Assembly (NCBI RefSeq): GCF_009911265.1
Contig: NZ_QXXA01000003.1
Span: 62,001-126,000 of the forward strand
From: Senegalia massiliensis
GTDB taxonomy: Bacteria; Bacillota; Clostridia; Tissierellales; SIT17
Length of the DNA stretch: 64,000 bases
Reading direction: 5' to 3'
The notes below the pieces were generated by a model. It had not been told where the DNA came from, searched no databases, and was given only the letters and a program-made list of their open reading frames with translations. Of this stretch, positions 41,413-50,687 are shown piece by piece. The translations under genes and the position numbers were made by a program. Position 1 is the first letter of the stretch; each line of letters begins with the position of its first letter.

Positions 41413-42201
41413 CTAAGATATTTTAAAATGTTCACCATGCATAAAGTCTCTTCTTTGATTATAGATAATTCCTAATATCACAGCAACAATAAATTCTATA
41501 ATATATAAAATAAATATTTTAACCCCTATGTCTAATCTTAAATATCCATCACTACCTATATATACTGCTAGACCAATACAAGCGTTATACCAAGCGTGTG
41601 CTACTACACATAAAGTTATATTTTCACTATACTTATATAACGTAGAAAAACTAAAACTTAATATAATCGTCATTATAATATACAAACTAAAGCTAATTTC
41701 ACTTTGAACTGTTCCCTTTATCATCCACAATGGTAAATGCCATATAGCCCATATAATCCCTACAACTATAGTAGCAGGTATATACCTAATTACTCTTTCT
41801 AGTTTTGGTTGAAGATAACCTCTCCATCCTATTTCTTCAAATCCTCCACCTACTATCATAAGAGGTAAATTAATAAACATATATATAATTGAAACAGGAT
41901 TTTCTATTCCAAGACCAAACCAAACCATAAAAAATCGCCATAAAATATATAATGAAAATATTAAGCCGACCTTCTTAGTAATATTCTTATTAAATATAAA
42001 TTGTCTAAATGAAGTAAATGAAAATTCTTTAGGATATTTTTTATAAAGTATATAAAAACTCACCATAGGACCTAATGCTCCTAATAAATAGGGAATCCAA
42101 AACAATATTTCTCCGTACCAGAGTGTATTAAAAAATTTATTTCCTATTATAATCAGACCCCAAAATAACCATGTTATAGTAAATGTATATAGCAAAAACA
42201 A
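41413..42201 (-). CDS. CPBP intramembrane metalloprotease
   Basis: 262 residues from a TTG with no binding site. An extension of 12 codons to an in-frame ATT at 42237, six bases after GGGGGG, is more convincing. About seven hydrophobic segments. Motif 1 is IVGGGFEEIGWRGYLQP near 118-134 (E-E-x-x-x-R), motif 2 GIIWAIWHLPLWMIKG near 150-165 with the metal His, and motif 3 LCVVAHAWYNACIG near 200. CPBP/Abi proteases include CAAX prenyl endopeptidases and bacteriocin-immunity proteins. Substrate unknown. Confidence 0.9.
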   Translation of the reverse strand: MFLLYTFTITWLFWGLIIIGNKFFNTLWYGEILFWIPYLLGALGPMVSFYILYKKYPKEFSFTSFRQFIFNKNITKKVGLIFSLYILWRFFMVWFGLGIENPVSIIYMFINLPLMIVGGGFEEIGWRGYLQPKLERVIRYIPATIVVGIIWAIWHLPLWMIKGTVQSEISFSLYIIMTIILSFSFSTLYKYSENITLCVVAHAWYNACIGLAVYIGSDGYLRLDIGVKIFILYIIEFIVAVILGIIYNQRRDFMHGEHFKIS

Positions 42202-42333
42202 TAATATTTTCTTTTCTGTTTTATTTTTCGTATTAATAATTATCCCCCCAATCTATATCCTATTTTCCAAATATACTCTGTTAATTATTTATGCTTTCAA
42301 ATCTCAATTATATAGATAAAAACTTAATTACTT

Positions 42334-42867
42334 TTAGTCTTTATTATTATAAATGTGTACTTTACTATATAATAAGCCATCTACCCATTTATAATTTATT
42401 TTCATAACTTTCTTCTCACTACCTACCAATGTAAATCCATTTTTCAATAGCACTATTTGTGATCCAATATTTTCTGTAGATGTTCCTGCTTCAATCTTTG
42501 TCAAACCATATTTAGTAAATCCTTGTTCAGTAACTTGTTTTACTGCTTTTGATGCATAACCTTTTCCTTGATACTCTTTTCCTATGCGATAACCTAACTC
42601 TGCTTTTCGTACATGTTGTCCTTCTATTGAATGAAGATTTACTCTACCCACTATTTTCCCAGAATTATCACGAATAATATGCATATAACATTTACCACTT
42701 AACTGTTCTTCTATTAATTCTTTCATAATTTCTTCAAATTTTTCAATTTCAAAATACCCTTCTGGTCTTGGAGGAAGTACACTTTCAAAATACTCTCGAT
42801 TTTCAAGCTCAAATTCATAAATATCTTCAATGTTCTTAATATCTATATTCTCAATTCTTATGCTCAT
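42334..42867 (-). CDS. GNAT acetyltransferase, RimJ/RimL type
   Basis: 177 residues, ATG behind AAAGGG. LPPRPEGYFEIEKFEEIMKE near 34-53 and RDNSGKIVGRVNLHSIEGQH near 65-84 are typical of RimJ-like proteins. Motif A is ELGYRIGKEYQGKGYASKAV near 90-109 (Q-G-K-G-Y-A), and motif B TSTENIGSQIVLLKNGFTLV near 130-149. Possibly an N-terminal protein acetylase or a small-molecule acetylase. Confidence 0.9.
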   Translation of the reverse strand: MSIRIENIDIKNIEDIYEFELENREYFESVLPPRPEGYFEIEKFEEIMKELIEEQLSGKCYMHIIRDNSGKIVGRVNLHSIEGQHVRKAELGYRIGKEYQGKGYASKAVKQVTEQGFTKYGLTKIEAGTSTENIGSQIVLLKNGFTLVGSEKKVMKINYKWVDGLLYSKVHIYNNKD

Positions 42868-42946
42868 ATAAAAACCCTTTCTTATGAATTATTTATATTT
42901 ATTAGAAATATTACTAAACTCCTGTTATAATACTCATATTCTTTTG

Positions 42947-43686
42947 TTAATTGTATAATGTTAATGAAACAATTACCTCTGTTGACTTAATTTCAAAACC
43001 TAAACTTTCTGCAAGTTTAATAGATGGTATGTTTTCAATATCTACTAAATAAATTGGCAAAATGTCTTTATCTAAGCACCAGTTTATGTACCCTTTTACA
43101 ACTTGTTTCCCATACCCTTGATTTCTATATTTAGGGTATGTAAATACTGCAATATTCCCACCAAAAAATCTATATCAGATATTTTTGCTGAACTAACAAT
43201 TTTATTTTCTATTAATACTACATACTTTCTACCTTCCTCAATTTCTTTTCTCCTCTTATTCCATATCATTATTTTCTCTTTTTCATTCATGTTTTTATTT
43301 GATTCAAATAATATGGACTTTGTAAGTGGAATAGCTTGTCCATTATCTAAATTCATAATATTTTCTTCTTTCAATGTTAATCTATAGATTTGCCTTACTT
43401 TAAAATCATTAAGCTTTGATTGAAAGAAATCATGGGAAATTTCTATTACTTGATTTAAACTCTCTATATTTTTTCCATTAATAAATTTAGTAAAACTATT
43501 ATAAAACTCTGGAGCAATTGAAAAAACAACACTGTCTTCTAATACAGTAGCAATCATTTTATAAACATACTGAAAGTTCAAAGGTACATTTCTCTGAACT
43601 GAGGAAAAAACTCTTTTGCTACTTTTAAATTGTTTTTCATCTATTCCAAGATAATCATTATAGTACTTTTTAAAATCAACTTTCAA
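42947..43686 (-). pseudogene. GNAT-domain protein with a single-base frameshift
   Basis: From TTG 43686 (seven bases after AAAGGAGA) the frame encodes a ~170-residue N-terminal domain and the start of a GNAT fold (KYVVLIENKIVSSAKISDID). At a run of six A (43163-43168) it shifts. The next frame continues FFGGNIAVFTYPKYRNQGYG, KQVVKGYINWCLDKDILP and SIKLAESLGFEIKSTEVIVS, a perfect GNAT motif A and B, to a stop at 42947. One missing base accounts for the break. A recent mutation, phase-variable tract or sequencing error are all possible. Intact, it would have about 245 residues. Confidence 0.88.
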
Positions 43687-43710
43687 TAAATTATCTCCTT
43701 TCACATTATA

Positions 43711-44655
43711 TTAATAATGTCTTATTACTTCTCCTAATTCTATCCTATCAAACTTCAACAATATTAATAAGGCTTCCAGTGTTCTTATTCCTGTCCACTC
43801 TTTTTTAGCTTTTTCCCATTCATTAAGGTATCTATCCCATTCCCATGTTGGACTAATTTTTCCATCTTCATTTAATTTATCTATTAAATAATCTAATTCT
43901 TTATTTAAAAATTCACTATCTATTCCAAAATAGTTTTTTGAATCAAATTCTATAAATCGTAGTGGAGTGGGAACATAATTTTCCCATTCAGATTCATTAG
44001 TATTAATCAATTGCTTAATTGCTAGTTCTAATTTATCAACTAATTGGTTTGAAAAATCTTCATCTAAAGCATTATACAAACGAATATAACAATATATTTC
44101 ATGTTCTGATTTAAACTCTGTATGACTATTCAATTTATCAATTGCATATTTTATTAAAGACTCAATATCTATATTTTTAAGATGTTTTTTATATTTATAT
44201 AGATATCCTATTAATTCAGCTGTTGGATTCCCCCAATAATAATCAATAACTGTCATATTAATATCTTCTTTATACTCCCACCAATATGCATGTGGATACT
44301 CGTTTACTTTCTTCGAGACACTATACCACCTATTTCTTTTACTATCAAAAGTTTTTTCTAGGTATTCAACAGCTCTAAATATCATTTCTTCTGCCTCTTC
44401 ACTATCATCGATAATACTTAAATATTTCAACCCAATAGATGTAGCCATAGGTGATGATTCTATTAGTTTAAAGTCTGGCTCTATACCATTCCCGAAGCCT
44501 CCATCATCATTTTGAAATTGTTTCAATGAGTTCAGTACATTATCTGCATCTCCATCATTAAAATAATAATTGAAAATATCTCTTTCTAGTGGTCTACTTT
44601 CTTTATTCATATATCTATTTAATCTGTTAAAAACATTTTCAGATAGTTTCTTCAT
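43711..44655 (-). CDS. Terpenoid-cyclase/prenyltransferase-like toroid protein
   Basis: 314 residues from ATG 44655, eight bases after GGGAGG. The repeat-like motif LKQFQNDDGGFGNGIEPDFK near 44-63 is the Q-W-type repeat of alpha/alpha toroid proteins (squalene-hopene cyclase fold), and further helix pairs follow (MATSIGLKYLSIIDDSEEAE, AVEYLEKTFDSKRNRWYSVS). No DXDD or DDxD catalytic block is seen, so it is probably not a cyclase. Similar stand-alone toroid proteins in Firmicutes have no known function. Confidence 0.78.
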   Translation of the reverse strand: MKKLSENVFNRLNRYMNKESRPLERDIFNYYFNDGDADNVLNSLKQFQNDDGGFGNGIEPDFKLIESSPMATSIGLKYLSIIDDSEEAEEMIFRAVEYLEKTFDSKRNRWYSVSKKVNEYPHAYWWEYKEDINMTVIDYYWGNPTAELIGYLYKYKKHLKNIDIESLIKYAIDKLNSHTEFKSEHEIYCYIRLYNALDEDFSNQLVDKLELAIKQLINTNESEWENYVPTPLRFIEFDSKNYFGIDSEFLNKELDYLIDKLNEDGKISPTWEWDRYLNEWEKAKKEWTGIRTLEALLILLKFDRIELGEVIRHY

Positions 44656-44757
44656 ATTTAAACCTCCCATTTTTGAACCAATTCACTTCTCCAATATAAC
44701 TTATCTAATTTCATATAATGTCTATTTATTTCTAACATTTAACCTTATACAGTTAAA

Positions 44758-45483
44758 TTATAATAAATCTACTAATTCTCTTAGTTTAGATATTTCATTG
44801 TCTGGTTTAATATCTGTATCATTTAACACAGAATTCTTGTTGAACCATATTCCAGTTAAACCTAATTTTTTTGTTGGTTTAATATCACTTTGAAGGTTAT
44901 CTCCTACCATTATAGCTTCTTTTGCATCAACTGACATTCTAGCCAAACCAGTTTCAAAAATTTCTTTTTTAGGTTTGCTTGTCTTCAAATAATAACTAAA
45001 TGTAAATACATCGATATACTTAGCTAGTCCAACTTTCTTAAAACAATTAATCATAACTTCATCATAAAGACTTGAATTTGAAATTACACCAATTCTATAT
45101 CCTTTTTTCCTTATATTCTCTAGTGTTTGTTGAAGACCATCTTCAATCCAAACATTATTTCTATATTCTGTATAAAAAATGTCTAACGCTTTTATACAAG
45201 TATCTAAATCTAGTTTTATATTATATCTTTTTAAAAAAGCATTTAAATATTTTTCTACTGGATATTCTGTATAATCAACTCTTCTTGATAAAATACCATT
45301 TTGCCATGTATCAAAAAAATATTCTTTTACATCTTCAAATTCAATTTTACAATCAAAACCTTTAAGAAAATTTGTAAGATAATATACTCCCATGGCATCT
45401 TTTTCTTCATCTGTTTTCCCAAAATGAAAATGTAACAATGTATTACCCATGTCAAAGAAAACTACCTTTAAGCCTTTTATCAT
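44758..45483 (-). CDS. HAD-superfamily hydrolase
   Basis: 241 residues from ATG 45483, six bases after GGAGG. Motif I VVFFDMGNTLLHFHFGK near 7-23 (DxGxT), motif II IGVISNSSLYDEVM near 118, motif III lysine in YYLKTSKPKKEIFETGL and motif IV IMVGDNLQSDIKPTKKLGLT near 192-211. A helical C1 cap lies between motifs I and II. The spacing is that of phosphatases acting on nucleotides or other small phosphates. Substrate unknown. Confidence 0.92.
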   Translation of the reverse strand: MIKGLKVVFFDMGNTLLHFHFGKTDEEKDAMGVYYLTNFLKGFDCKIEFEDVKEYFFDTWQNGILSRRVDYTEYPVEKYLNAFLKRYNIKLDLDTCIKALDIFYTEYRNNVWIEDGLQQTLENIRKKGYRIGVISNSSLYDEVMINCFKKVGLAKYIDVFTFSYYLKTSKPKKEIFETGLARMSVDAKEAIMVGDNLQSDIKPTKKLGLTGIWFNKNSVLNDTDIKPDNEISKLRELVDLL

Positions 45484-45589
45484 TTTGACCTCCAAAATAA
45501 TATTTTTATAATTAATATATACTCGCCAAAAATCTTAGTTAATATAATTAGTTGCTCAGAACATAACTCTTATAATTCATGAAAATTCT

Positions 45590-46468
45590 TTATTTAAACC
45601 AATTTAATATTTCTTTAACTACTTCATTAGGCTTATCCCAATGAAGTAAATGACTTGCTCCATCAATCCTTTTCACCTTTGAACCTGTACTATTCTTAAA
45701 TTTCTCAGCTAAAGTTTCCCTATATTTATTCATAGATTCTGGCAATGTGCTTTGCAATAAATAGATTGAGCTTGGTAGCTTGTCATAAATAGAATCAGGT
45801 GGGTAATAATACATTGACTTTATAGCTCCTGTTGCAGTAAAACTATTTGCATGCCATTTATATTTATCATCTTCTACTCTTACTAAATCTCTTGCAGCTT
45901 CTTCTAATAAACAAGACCATCTAATATAGTTATTCTTTTCTACTTCAATATGTTCTTGCAAAGTATCAAAACAGTATTCATCAAAGTCTTTAATATAATA
46001 ATCAATTTCACTTTGTAATGAGTCTATCTCTCCTGATATTGAAGTTTGATAAGAATACCACTCAGTTTTCAAATAATATCCACCATCTAATAACATAGTA
46101 TTAATCACTTTTGATGGATATTTGGATAGATAATGAAGAGCGATATTTGCTCCCCAAGAATGTGCTAATAAATAGAATCTACCTTTTGTTAAATGAGAAA
46201 TAACTTTATCAACCCATTTAATCATATTAGGTGCTTCATAATCTTCTACTTTAAAAAATTCAGGTGTTTTCCCATGTCCTGGTAAATCTATTGAAAGAAT
46301 ATGGTATTGATTTTTTAACAAATGTGCTAGCTCGATAAAACTAAGACTTGTACTTCCTAATCCATGAATACATATAATTGTTGGATTTTCTGAACTTCCC
46401 CACTCATGAATTCTAGCCTTAACATCTTCTTTATCTATATAAATTTCTTTTATAATCTTCACCTCCAT
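45590..46468 (-). CDS. Alpha/beta hydrolase
   Basis: 292 residues. Oxyanion motif IICIHGLGSTSLSF near 31-44, LSIDLPGHGKTPEF near 57-70, nucleophile elbow LLAHSWGANIALHYLSK near 98-114 (Ser in H-S-W-G), and catalytic His in RIDGASHLLHWDKP near 269-282. The acid is probably in the strand after the lid. Substrate unknown. The ATG at 46468 has no upstream site; GGAGG lies inside its first codons, and an in-frame ATT at 46456 is five bases beyond it. Confidence 0.9.
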   Translation of the reverse strand: MEVKIIKEIYIDKEDVKARIHEWGSSENPTIICIHGLGSTSLSFIELAHLLKNQYHILSIDLPGHGKTPEFFKVEDYEAPNMIKWVDKVISHLTKGRFYLLAHSWGANIALHYLSKYPSKVINTMLLDGGYYLKTEWYSYQTSISGEIDSLQSEIDYYIKDFDEYCFDTLQEHIEVEKNNYIRWSCLLEEAARDLVRVEDDKYKWHANSFTATGAIKSMYYYPPDSIYDKLPSSIYLLQSTLPESMNKYRETLAEKFKNSTGSKVKRIDGASHLLHWDKPNEVVKEILNWFK

Positions 46469-46533
46469 AGTTTTAATGCTTTTTAGTATTAATAAGATTT
46501 CAAATAACTCTTTATATTAGCTAAAGTATTTTA

Positions 46534-46974
46534 TCAATCTCTTAGTAATGATTCAAACTCTGTAATATTAACAATTGTTTTATTATTAGATCCAGCAGAA
46601 ATATAAACATCTTCTCCCTTATCGCTATACCAGATTTCCCAATGTATATATGCAACACCTTTTTTGCTTAAGGAAATTATTTCATCTGCCTTTCTTTCTG
46701 GCAAATTAACATCATTATCCCATACTAGATTAGATTGAAATTCTAGCCACGCTTTCGCTATATTGCTGTCTCTACTAGAACTTGATAACTCCCACCAATC
46801 CTCTGTATAGATATTTTCTACAGTTATACCATCTGCCCCTTTTGTTTTTTGTTCCTGCTCAACATATGTACGCAAATGGTAACTATTAGATTTACTCCAA
46901 TTATTTAAAAAATATATAGACATTATTATTAATGCTACTAATATTATGATCAAAATATTTCTCTTATTTTTCAT
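46534..46974 (-). CDS. Membrane-anchored hypothetical protein
   Basis: 146 residues, ATG behind AGGAG. One N-terminal hydrophobic helix (ILIIILVALIIMSIYFL) acts as a signal anchor. The external part has IYTEDWWELSSSSRDSNIAK, EFQSNLVWDNDVNLPERKAD and VAYIHWEIWYSDKGEDVYIS. No family recognised. Confidence 0.6.
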   Translation of the reverse strand: MKNKRNILIIILVALIIMSIYFLNNWSKSNSYHLRTYVEQEQKTKGADGITVENIYTEDWWELSSSSRDSNIAKAWLEFQSNLVWDNDVNLPERKADEIISLSKKGVAYIHWEIWYSDKGEDVYISAGSNNKTIVNITEFESLLRD

Positions 46975-47074
46975 AATACTCCTTTCTTAATTAAGTAATA
47001 TTAAAGCAATTGCATTTCTTGTTTATTAACATTTTACTTTTTAAATTGACTACTATACTCTAATATATCTTTAA

Positions 47075-47953
47075 TTATTCTAAACCAGGTAATTTTAATT
47101 GCTCATACTGATTCTTTTCCTCAAATTTATAAAGATAATTGAAACATTCCTCGATACCATACAATATGCCATTGGATTCACATGCTCTTTTCACCATATT
47201 CATTAATCTATCATTATTAGGACTTGGTATCTGATATGCATATCTATATTTTTCTATATATCTACTCTTCATTCCCGGAAAATATTCATCAAGTTTTTTA
47301 TAAAAATATTCTCTATTTCCTTCTCTTAAGGTTAACCCCATTCCAAAACAAATAATGCCATGTACCTTAGCTTCTATACAATAATCTAAGATTCCCCTTA
47401 TATTTTCCTCTGTATCATTGATAAATGGTAAAATAGGACTTAGCCAAACTATAGTAGGAATTCCATTATCACGCATTATTTTTAGCACCTCAAACCGTTC
47501 TCTTGTAGTGCTTACATTCGGTTCTATAACTTTACATAAATCCTCATCATAAGTGGTTAATGTCATCTGAACTACACATTTTGTCTTTTCATTGATTTTT
47601 TTAAGTAAATCCAAATCCCTTAGAATTTTTGCAGACTTTGTTTGTATGGCCAATCCAAATCCATAGGAATAAATGAGTTCAATACACTTTCTGGTGTTCT
47701 CTAGGTTTTCTTCTAAATGGATATATGGATCCGTCATTGCTCCAGTGCCTATCATACACTTTTTTCTTTTTCTTCCAAGTGCATCCTCTAGAAGTTTTGG
47801 TGCATTAATCTTTACTTCTATATCTTCAAAATCATGATTCATCTGATAGCAGTTACTTCTTGAATCGCAATAGATGCAACCATGAGTACACCCACGATAT
47901 ATATTCATTCCATTTTTAGCTGATAATATCCCTTTTACCTTTGTTTCATGCAT
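47075..47953 (-). CDS. SPL-family radical SAM protein
   Basis: 292 residues, ATG behind AAGGAGAATATT. The radical SAM cluster motif is CTHGCIYC at residues 22-29 within NIYRGCTHGCIYCDSRSN. The following strands (KCMIGTGAMTDPYIHLEENL, GFGLAIQTKSAKILRDLDLL, TIVWLSPILPFINDTEENIR, IICFGMGLTLREGNREYFYK) match the spore photoproduct lyase-like family seen in many Firmicutes. It is not the canonical spore lyase SplB; it lacks its typical length and context. Probably modifies or repairs nucleic acid. Confidence 0.88.
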   Translation of the reverse strand: MHETKVKGILSAKNGMNIYRGCTHGCIYCDSRSNCYQMNHDFEDIEVKINAPKLLEDALGRKRKKCMIGTGAMTDPYIHLEENLENTRKCIELIYSYGFGLAIQTKSAKILRDLDLLKKINEKTKCVVQMTLTTYDEDLCKVIEPNVSTTRERFEVLKIMRDNGIPTIVWLSPILPFINDTEENIRGILDYCIEAKVHGIICFGMGLTLREGNREYFYKKLDEYFPGMKSRYIEKYRYAYQIPSPNNDRLMNMVKRACESNGILYGIEECFNYLYKFEEKNQYEQLKLPGLE

Positions 47954-48062
47954 AATATTCTCCTTATTTTTAAATACTTTTTGCTCTACATATTCTTTGT
48001 ATCTTTTGTTTGTTCTTTTGAACAGTTAATGGTGTTTTAAAAATTATTTGTTACGTGATTAC

Positions 48063-48608
48063 CTATATAATTTTTCCCATAACTATCGTATTTAAATATT
48101 GGTTATTCCCAATATAATGGTCATCTATTTTCCTTCCCTCTACTTTGAATCCATACTTTTTATATAATTCTATACCTCTAATGTTTTCTTCTACAACATC
48201 TAATTCTAATCTTCTTAATCCAATTGATTGAGACCAGTTTAACATTTCTTCCATAAAATACTTAGCTATTCCTGTACCCCAATACTTTTTCTCTACTCCT
48301 ATGACAAAACTTCCAATATGCTTAATTCTTTTTAAATTTCTTGATGATATTGCAAGAAATCCTACTATTTGATTGTCTACTAGTGCAACTAGTAATAGTC
48401 CTTTATCACTTTGTAATAAATTTTCTATCTTTTTTTCTTGATCTTTAACTTCTGTATTAATTTCATCAGGTTCTCTCATCATAAATTTAGTTTCACTTGC
48501 TAATTTTTTTAATAGTTCTACCATTTGGTCAGCATCAGAAGTTACAGCATTTCTGATTTCTATCTTATTGCCATTTATTATATAATTCTTTGAATCAATA
48601 ATTGCCAC
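48063..48608 (-). CDS. GNAT acetyltransferase
   Basis: 181 residues, GTG start seven bases after GGGGGAG. RNAVTSDADQMVELLKKLAS near 19-38 and FMMREPDEINTEVKDQEKKI near 43-62 identify a common Firmicutes subgroup. Motif A is FVIGVEKKYWGTGIAKYFME near 105-124 (W-G-T-G-I-A), and motif B VVEENIRGIELYKKYGFKVE near 140-159, ending GNNQYLNTIVMGKII. Substrate unknown. Confidence 0.9.
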   Translation of the reverse strand: MAIIDSKNYIINGNKIEIRNAVTSDADQMVELLKKLASETKFMMREPDEINTEVKDQEKKIENLLQSDKGLLLVALVDNQIVGFLAISSRNLKRIKHIGSFVIGVEKKYWGTGIAKYFMEEMLNWSQSIGLRRLELDVVEENIRGIELYKKYGFKVEGRKIDDHYIGNNQYLNTIVMGKII

Positions 48609-48672
48609 TCATAATCTCCCCCTTTTACAACTATATTCTTAATCCTAGAATAATAAATATAAAGTTAATTCA

Positions 48673-48993
48673 TTACTTTATCCAAAATAATCCACCGTTA
48701 TATTTTTGTTGAGATTTAAACATAATAACAAATCCTATTACAAAGGAGATTACAAAAATTAACCAACCATAACCACTATCTGTCATAAAATTAATTATCC
48801 CTGTAACTATCATTCCTATTCCAATAAAAATGTATGATTTACCTATCTTTTCAGTATAAACTTTTTTGTTATTTTCAGAAATTTTTGTATGATGATATTT
48901 ATGAATTAGATTATTTTTTTCTTTTTTCCATATATACAATCCTAAAAATAATAATAGTAACCCTAAAACTAACATTAATATAAGACCAAACAC
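48673..48993 (-). CDS. DUF3784-type small membrane protein
   Basis: 106 residues, GTG start. Three hydrophobic segments: LILMLVLGLLLLFLGLYIW, SYIFIGIGMIVTGIINFMT and WLIFVISFVIGFVIMF. The loop WKKEKNNLIHKYHHTKISEN after the first helix resembles DUF3784 proteins. Function unknown. Confidence 0.68.
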   Translation of the reverse strand: MFGLILMLVLGLLLLFLGLYIWKKEKNNLIHKYHHTKISENNKKVYTEKIGKSYIFIGIGMIVTGIINFMTDSGYGWLIFVISFVIGFVIMFKSQQKYNGGLFWIK

Positions 48994-49028
48994 TCAAATC
49001 ACTTCCACTCAATAATTTTAAACTAAAT

Positions 49029-49541
49029 CTATTTATCAATACTATGATATATATTTTTATCAAAATAGTATAATTTCCCTGAATTATTTCCACATTTGTT
49101 ATCTTCTTTAAAATTAAGTCTTTTAATTAAACGAATTGACCTTGTATTTTCTGGGTGAATCTCAGCAAATACTCTTTCAATTTGTGTTTCTTCAAATGAA
49201 TTTTTTATTAATTCTGTTGCTATTTCTGTACAATACCCATAACCCCAATACTTTGGAATAAAATTATAGCCTAATTCTGCTTCATTGTCATTAGAATCTT
49301 TTTTAAGACAAATGAAACCAATGCTTTCCTCTTTTGCTTTTAATATAACTTTATGGACATTAAATATATAATCGTTTCTATACTTCTTTATCCATTTATT
49401 TATCAGACTATTACAACTTTCCATTGATACTGAATTAGTTCCTAAATATTTATTAACTTTTCTATTATTGTTTAATTTATATAAGAATTCATTATCATCA
49501 TACTTAAAAGGTTTTAAAAATAATCTTTTTGAACTTATCAC
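49029..49541 (-). CDS. GNAT acetyltransferase, RimJ/RimL type
   Basis: 170 residues, GTG start behind AGGGGGAT. SSKRLFLKPFKYDDNEFLYK at the start and KAKEESIGFICLKKDSNDNE near 68-87. Motif A is ELGYNFIPKYWGYGYCTEIA near 89-108 (W-G-Y-G-Y), and motif B IHPENTRSIRLIKRLNFKED near 127-146. Substrate unknown. Confidence 0.88.
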   Translation of the reverse strand: MISSKRLFLKPFKYDDNEFLYKLNNNRKVNKYLGTNSVSMESCNSLINKWIKKYRNDYIFNVHKVILKAKEESIGFICLKKDSNDNEAELGYNFIPKYWGYGYCTEIATELIKNSFEETQIERVFAEIHPENTRSIRLIKRLNFKEDNKCGNNSGKLYYFDKNIYHSIDK

Positions 49542-49581
49542 TAAACTATCCCCCTTGTATTCTAAGATTTTACTATATTAT

Positions 49582-50058
49582 TTACTTACCAATATATTTT
49601 GCTAAAAATAAGCATGGATTCTCTAAATTCCAAATTAAAGGAAATACTTCTAATGGATAAAATCCATTTTTAAAATAAAACCTCCTTGTTCGTTCATAAG
49701 GTTCATATTGTATTGATGAGTCTAGTGTTTTTACTGTAATAAATTTATATCCACTTTCTTTACAATAATTTTCAGCAGGAATTAGTAGATTATGACCTAT
49801 ACCTTGTCCATGATATTCTTCTAATACTCCTAAATTATATATGCTAACTGTATACTCATTATGTACTTTTAAAGCAATAAATCCAATAACTTTACTTTTA
49901 TCAAAAACTCCAAAGAATAACATATCTCTATGTTCAATAGACTTTTTTTTTATATCTTCTGGTGGACTAAACCATTTTGGCAATGCATTCATAATTTTAA
50001 GTGTAATACTGGTTATTAAACCTTTATCAACTATTTTTTTAATCTTAATCAAATTCAT
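49582..50058 (-). CDS. GNAT acetyltransferase
   Basis: 158 residues, ATG behind AAGGAGTG. MNALPKWFSPPEDIKKKSIE near 23-42 and FFGVFDKSKVIGFIALKVHN near 48-67. Motif A is LGVLEEYHGQGIGHNLLIPA near 75-94 (H-G-Q-G-I-G), and motif B YEPYERTRRFYFKNGFYPLE near 117-136. The PPEDI and TRRFY wording marks the aminoglycoside 6'-acetyltransferase-like branch. Acceptor unknown. Confidence 0.9.
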   Translation of the reverse strand: MNLIKIKKIVDKGLITSITLKIMNALPKWFSPPEDIKKKSIEHRDMLFFGVFDKSKVIGFIALKVHNEYTVSIYNLGVLEEYHGQGIGHNLLIPAENYCKESGYKFITVKTLDSSIQYEPYERTRRFYFKNGFYPLEVFPLIWNLENPCLFLAKYIGK

Positions 50059-50129
50059 TTCACTCCTTATAATTAAAATGCTTTTTTATTTAAAATAATA
50101 GCCCAAAACTTTATTAGCATTAAATATAT

Positions 50130-50615
50130 TTATATATATTCTAAAATAGTTGTTCTTGGAAAAAATCCATATCTAGCATAAAATTTAAAAGATTCCTCAT
50201 TTCCTGATGCAACTCCAATTTTTATTCTTATTACACCATTATTTCTAATCCAGTCTAATGAATTTTTCATAAGAGTATCTCCTATTTTTAATCCTCTATA
50301 GTTATCTTCTATATAAATTGAATCAATTTCTCCAATACTTTCTTTTGATATAGATGCTATTACATATCCTATATATTTACCTTGTATCATATCTTTTGCC
50401 AAAGTTATAAATACTTGTTTATCTTTATTTTTCTCTATGACTTCTCTTCTATCCTTGAAATTAAAGTTTTCAAACCTTTTTTTAAAGTCAATAGAATTTT
50501 GCATATGGTGATTATTAAGCTTTTTCCATAAAGGTTCAACAAAATCTAACAATTCTTTTCCACTTTCTATATAATCTATAGTTTTCTTATTGAAACTATT
50601 TTCTTCTACATTCAT
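50130..50615 (-). CDS. GNAT acetyltransferase
   Basis: 161 residues from ATG 50615, eight bases after GAGGTG. FVEPLWKKLNNHHMQNSIDF near 25-44 and MIQGKYIGYVIASISKESIG near 74-93. Motif A is IYIEDNYRGLKIGDTLMKNS near 98-117 (R-G-L-K-I-G), and motif B VASGNEESFKFYARYGFFPR near 134-153. Substrate unknown. Confidence 0.88.
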   Translation of the reverse strand: MNVEENSFNKKTIDYIESGKELLDFVEPLWKKLNNHHMQNSIDFKKRFENFNFKDRREVIEKNKDKQVFITLAKDMIQGKYIGYVIASISKESIGEIDSIYIEDNYRGLKIGDTLMKNSLDWIRNNGVIRIKIGVASGNEESFKFYARYGFFPRTTILEYI

Positions 50616-50687
50616 CACTTTAACACCTCACTTCTATCATCACTCAACTTTCAAAAGACATCAATAAACTTTATAATCATATTTTAT

